Assembly (NCBI GenBank): GCA_900489925.1
Contig: UEHQ01000017.1
Coordinates: 186,001-250,000, forward strand
Direction: 5' to 3'
Length of the DNA: 64,000 nucleotides
Origin: Hyphomicrobiales bacterium
GTDB taxonomy: Bacteria; Pseudomonadota; Alphaproteobacteria; Rhizobiales; Rhizobiaceae
The notes beneath the pieces are model-generated. The model ran no database searches, was not told the origin of the DNA, and saw nothing but the letters and a program-made list of their open reading frames with translations. A program made the position numbers and the translations under genes. Each line of letters starts with the position of its first letter. The first letter of the stretch is position 1. Positions 63,652 through 64,000 of the stretch are shown here, piece by piece.

Positions 63652-63685
63652 GCGGCGTAAGGTTCATGACAGAACCTTACGCCGC
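63652..63685 (-). terminator. Terminator of the isomerase/epimerase gene
   Basis: A perfect 14-bp stem (63652-63665 with 63672-63685, core GCGGCGTAAGG) with a 6-nt loop. In the minus direction it is followed by AAATTTTTG, a classic Rho-independent terminator, 28 bp after the stop of the neighbouring gene. Confidence 0.85.
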
Positions 63686-63713
63686 TCGACAAAGCCTAGC
63701 GGGAAATCGGCAC

Positions 63714-64000
63714 CTAGTGCCCCGACAACCGCCGGAAGCTGGACATCCACCGTCCCAGGAAACGCGTCAGATCGCTCGGATTGTCATGTTCAGCCACCTC
63801 GGCCTTGAGATTCGGAAGCCCGGCCAAGTGCTCGAAGATGCCTTCCCACTCGTTGATGCCGTGGCCGAGATCGGCCCAGCCGCCCTCGGTCGCTGTCTCG
63901 TGATTGGGCTGGATATCTTTCAGGTGCACTGAGACGATCCGATCTGCTCGCTTTGAGAGCCATTCAATCGGATTCGCGCCGGCGCGAAGAATCCACCCGA
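63714..64000 (-). CDS. Sugar phosphate isomerase/epimerase family protein (5' partial)
   Basis: C-terminal 95 codons of a TIM-barrel (AP-endonuclease-2-fold) protein; the 5' part lies beyond base 64000. Visible family features are WILRAGANPIEWL, RADRIVSVHLKDI with the conserved His and Lys-Asp of the metal/substrate site, GHGINEWEGIF, and LKAEVAEHDNPSD with a late metal-ligand glutamate. Members isomerise or epimerise sugars such as inositol derivatives, hydroxypyruvate or ketoses; the substrate cannot be told from this fragment. A strong terminator follows it. Confidence 0.85.
   Translation of the reverse strand, partial: GWILRAGANPIEWLSKRADRIVSVHLKDIQPNHETATEGGWADLGHGINEWEGIFEHLAGLPNLKAEVAEHDNPSDLTRFLGRWMSSFRRLSGH

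Overview
The window is GC-rich, tightly packed chromosomal DNA from an alphaproteobacterium, most likely a Rhizobiales/Rhizobiaceae member. This rests on the gene style (many ABC importers, LysR and LacI regulators, an RhtX-type siderophore permease, a DUF3422 membrane protein) and on a small RNA with four CCUCCUCCC loops, a design known from rhizobial alpha-r14/NfeR1 and Rhodobacter CcsR RNAs. There is no rRNA, tRNA, insertion sequence, phage gene or CRISPR array. Both ends cut through genes.

Layout. 1-3.2 kb: an aldehyde dehydrogenase (5' end missing), a GcvA-type LysR regulator and an SDR with altered catalytic residues. 3.3-6.6 kb: ahpC-ahpF-oxyR, a peroxide defence set with an OxyR-like operator before ahpC. 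6.6-9.6 kb: an unknown protein, the anti-Shine-Dalgarno-type sRNA, and an inositol-monophosphatase-family gene divergent from a LacI regulator with two matching operators between them. 9.7-21.4 kb: a MalT-like regulator, a complete dipeptide-type ABC importer, a hydantoinase/oxoprolinase-family protein and two tandem DUF917 proteins, apparently one catabolic unit. 21.4-22.2 kb: an EF-hand protein. 22.6-29.5 kb: a sugar ABC importer, a PfkB kinase, a tagatose-6-phosphate epimerase/GatZ-family protein and a LacI regulator, probably a tagatose-type pathway ending in fructose 6-phosphate.

29.5-31.8 kb: an SDR/LysR pair and a periplasmic cupredoxin. 32.3-36.3 kb: a 1330-residue autotransporter built of IPT/TIG, FN3 and other Ig-like domains. 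36.3-41.1 kb: a DUF3422 protein, an AceE-like 2-oxoacid dehydrogenase E1 divergent from an Lrp regulator, and a small hypothetical. 41.4-44.7 kb: a second autotransporter with three 414-bp tandem repeats. 44.7-46.1 kb: an AT-richer, gene-poor stretch with one small membrane protein. 46.1-50.5 kb: TonB receptor, RhtX-like permease and siderophore-interacting reductase, a complete ferric-siderophore utilisation operon without biosynthesis genes.

50.6-58.9 kb: a seven-gene minus-strand operon (dipeptide-type importer, a cytoplasmic beta-lactamase-fold serine hydrolase and a D-amino-acid transaminase) with a divergent LysR gene. I infer import, cleavage and transamination of D-amino-acid-containing peptides. 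59-62 kb: pntAB transhydrogenase. 62.4-64 kb: a YghU-type glutathione transferase and the 3' end of a sugar isomerase/epimerase gene.

The most unusual items are the four-loop CCUCCUCCC sRNA, the D-peptide operon, and the MalT-like/Dpp/hydantoinase/double-DUF917 cluster with a 21-bp-spaced direct repeat in its promoter.
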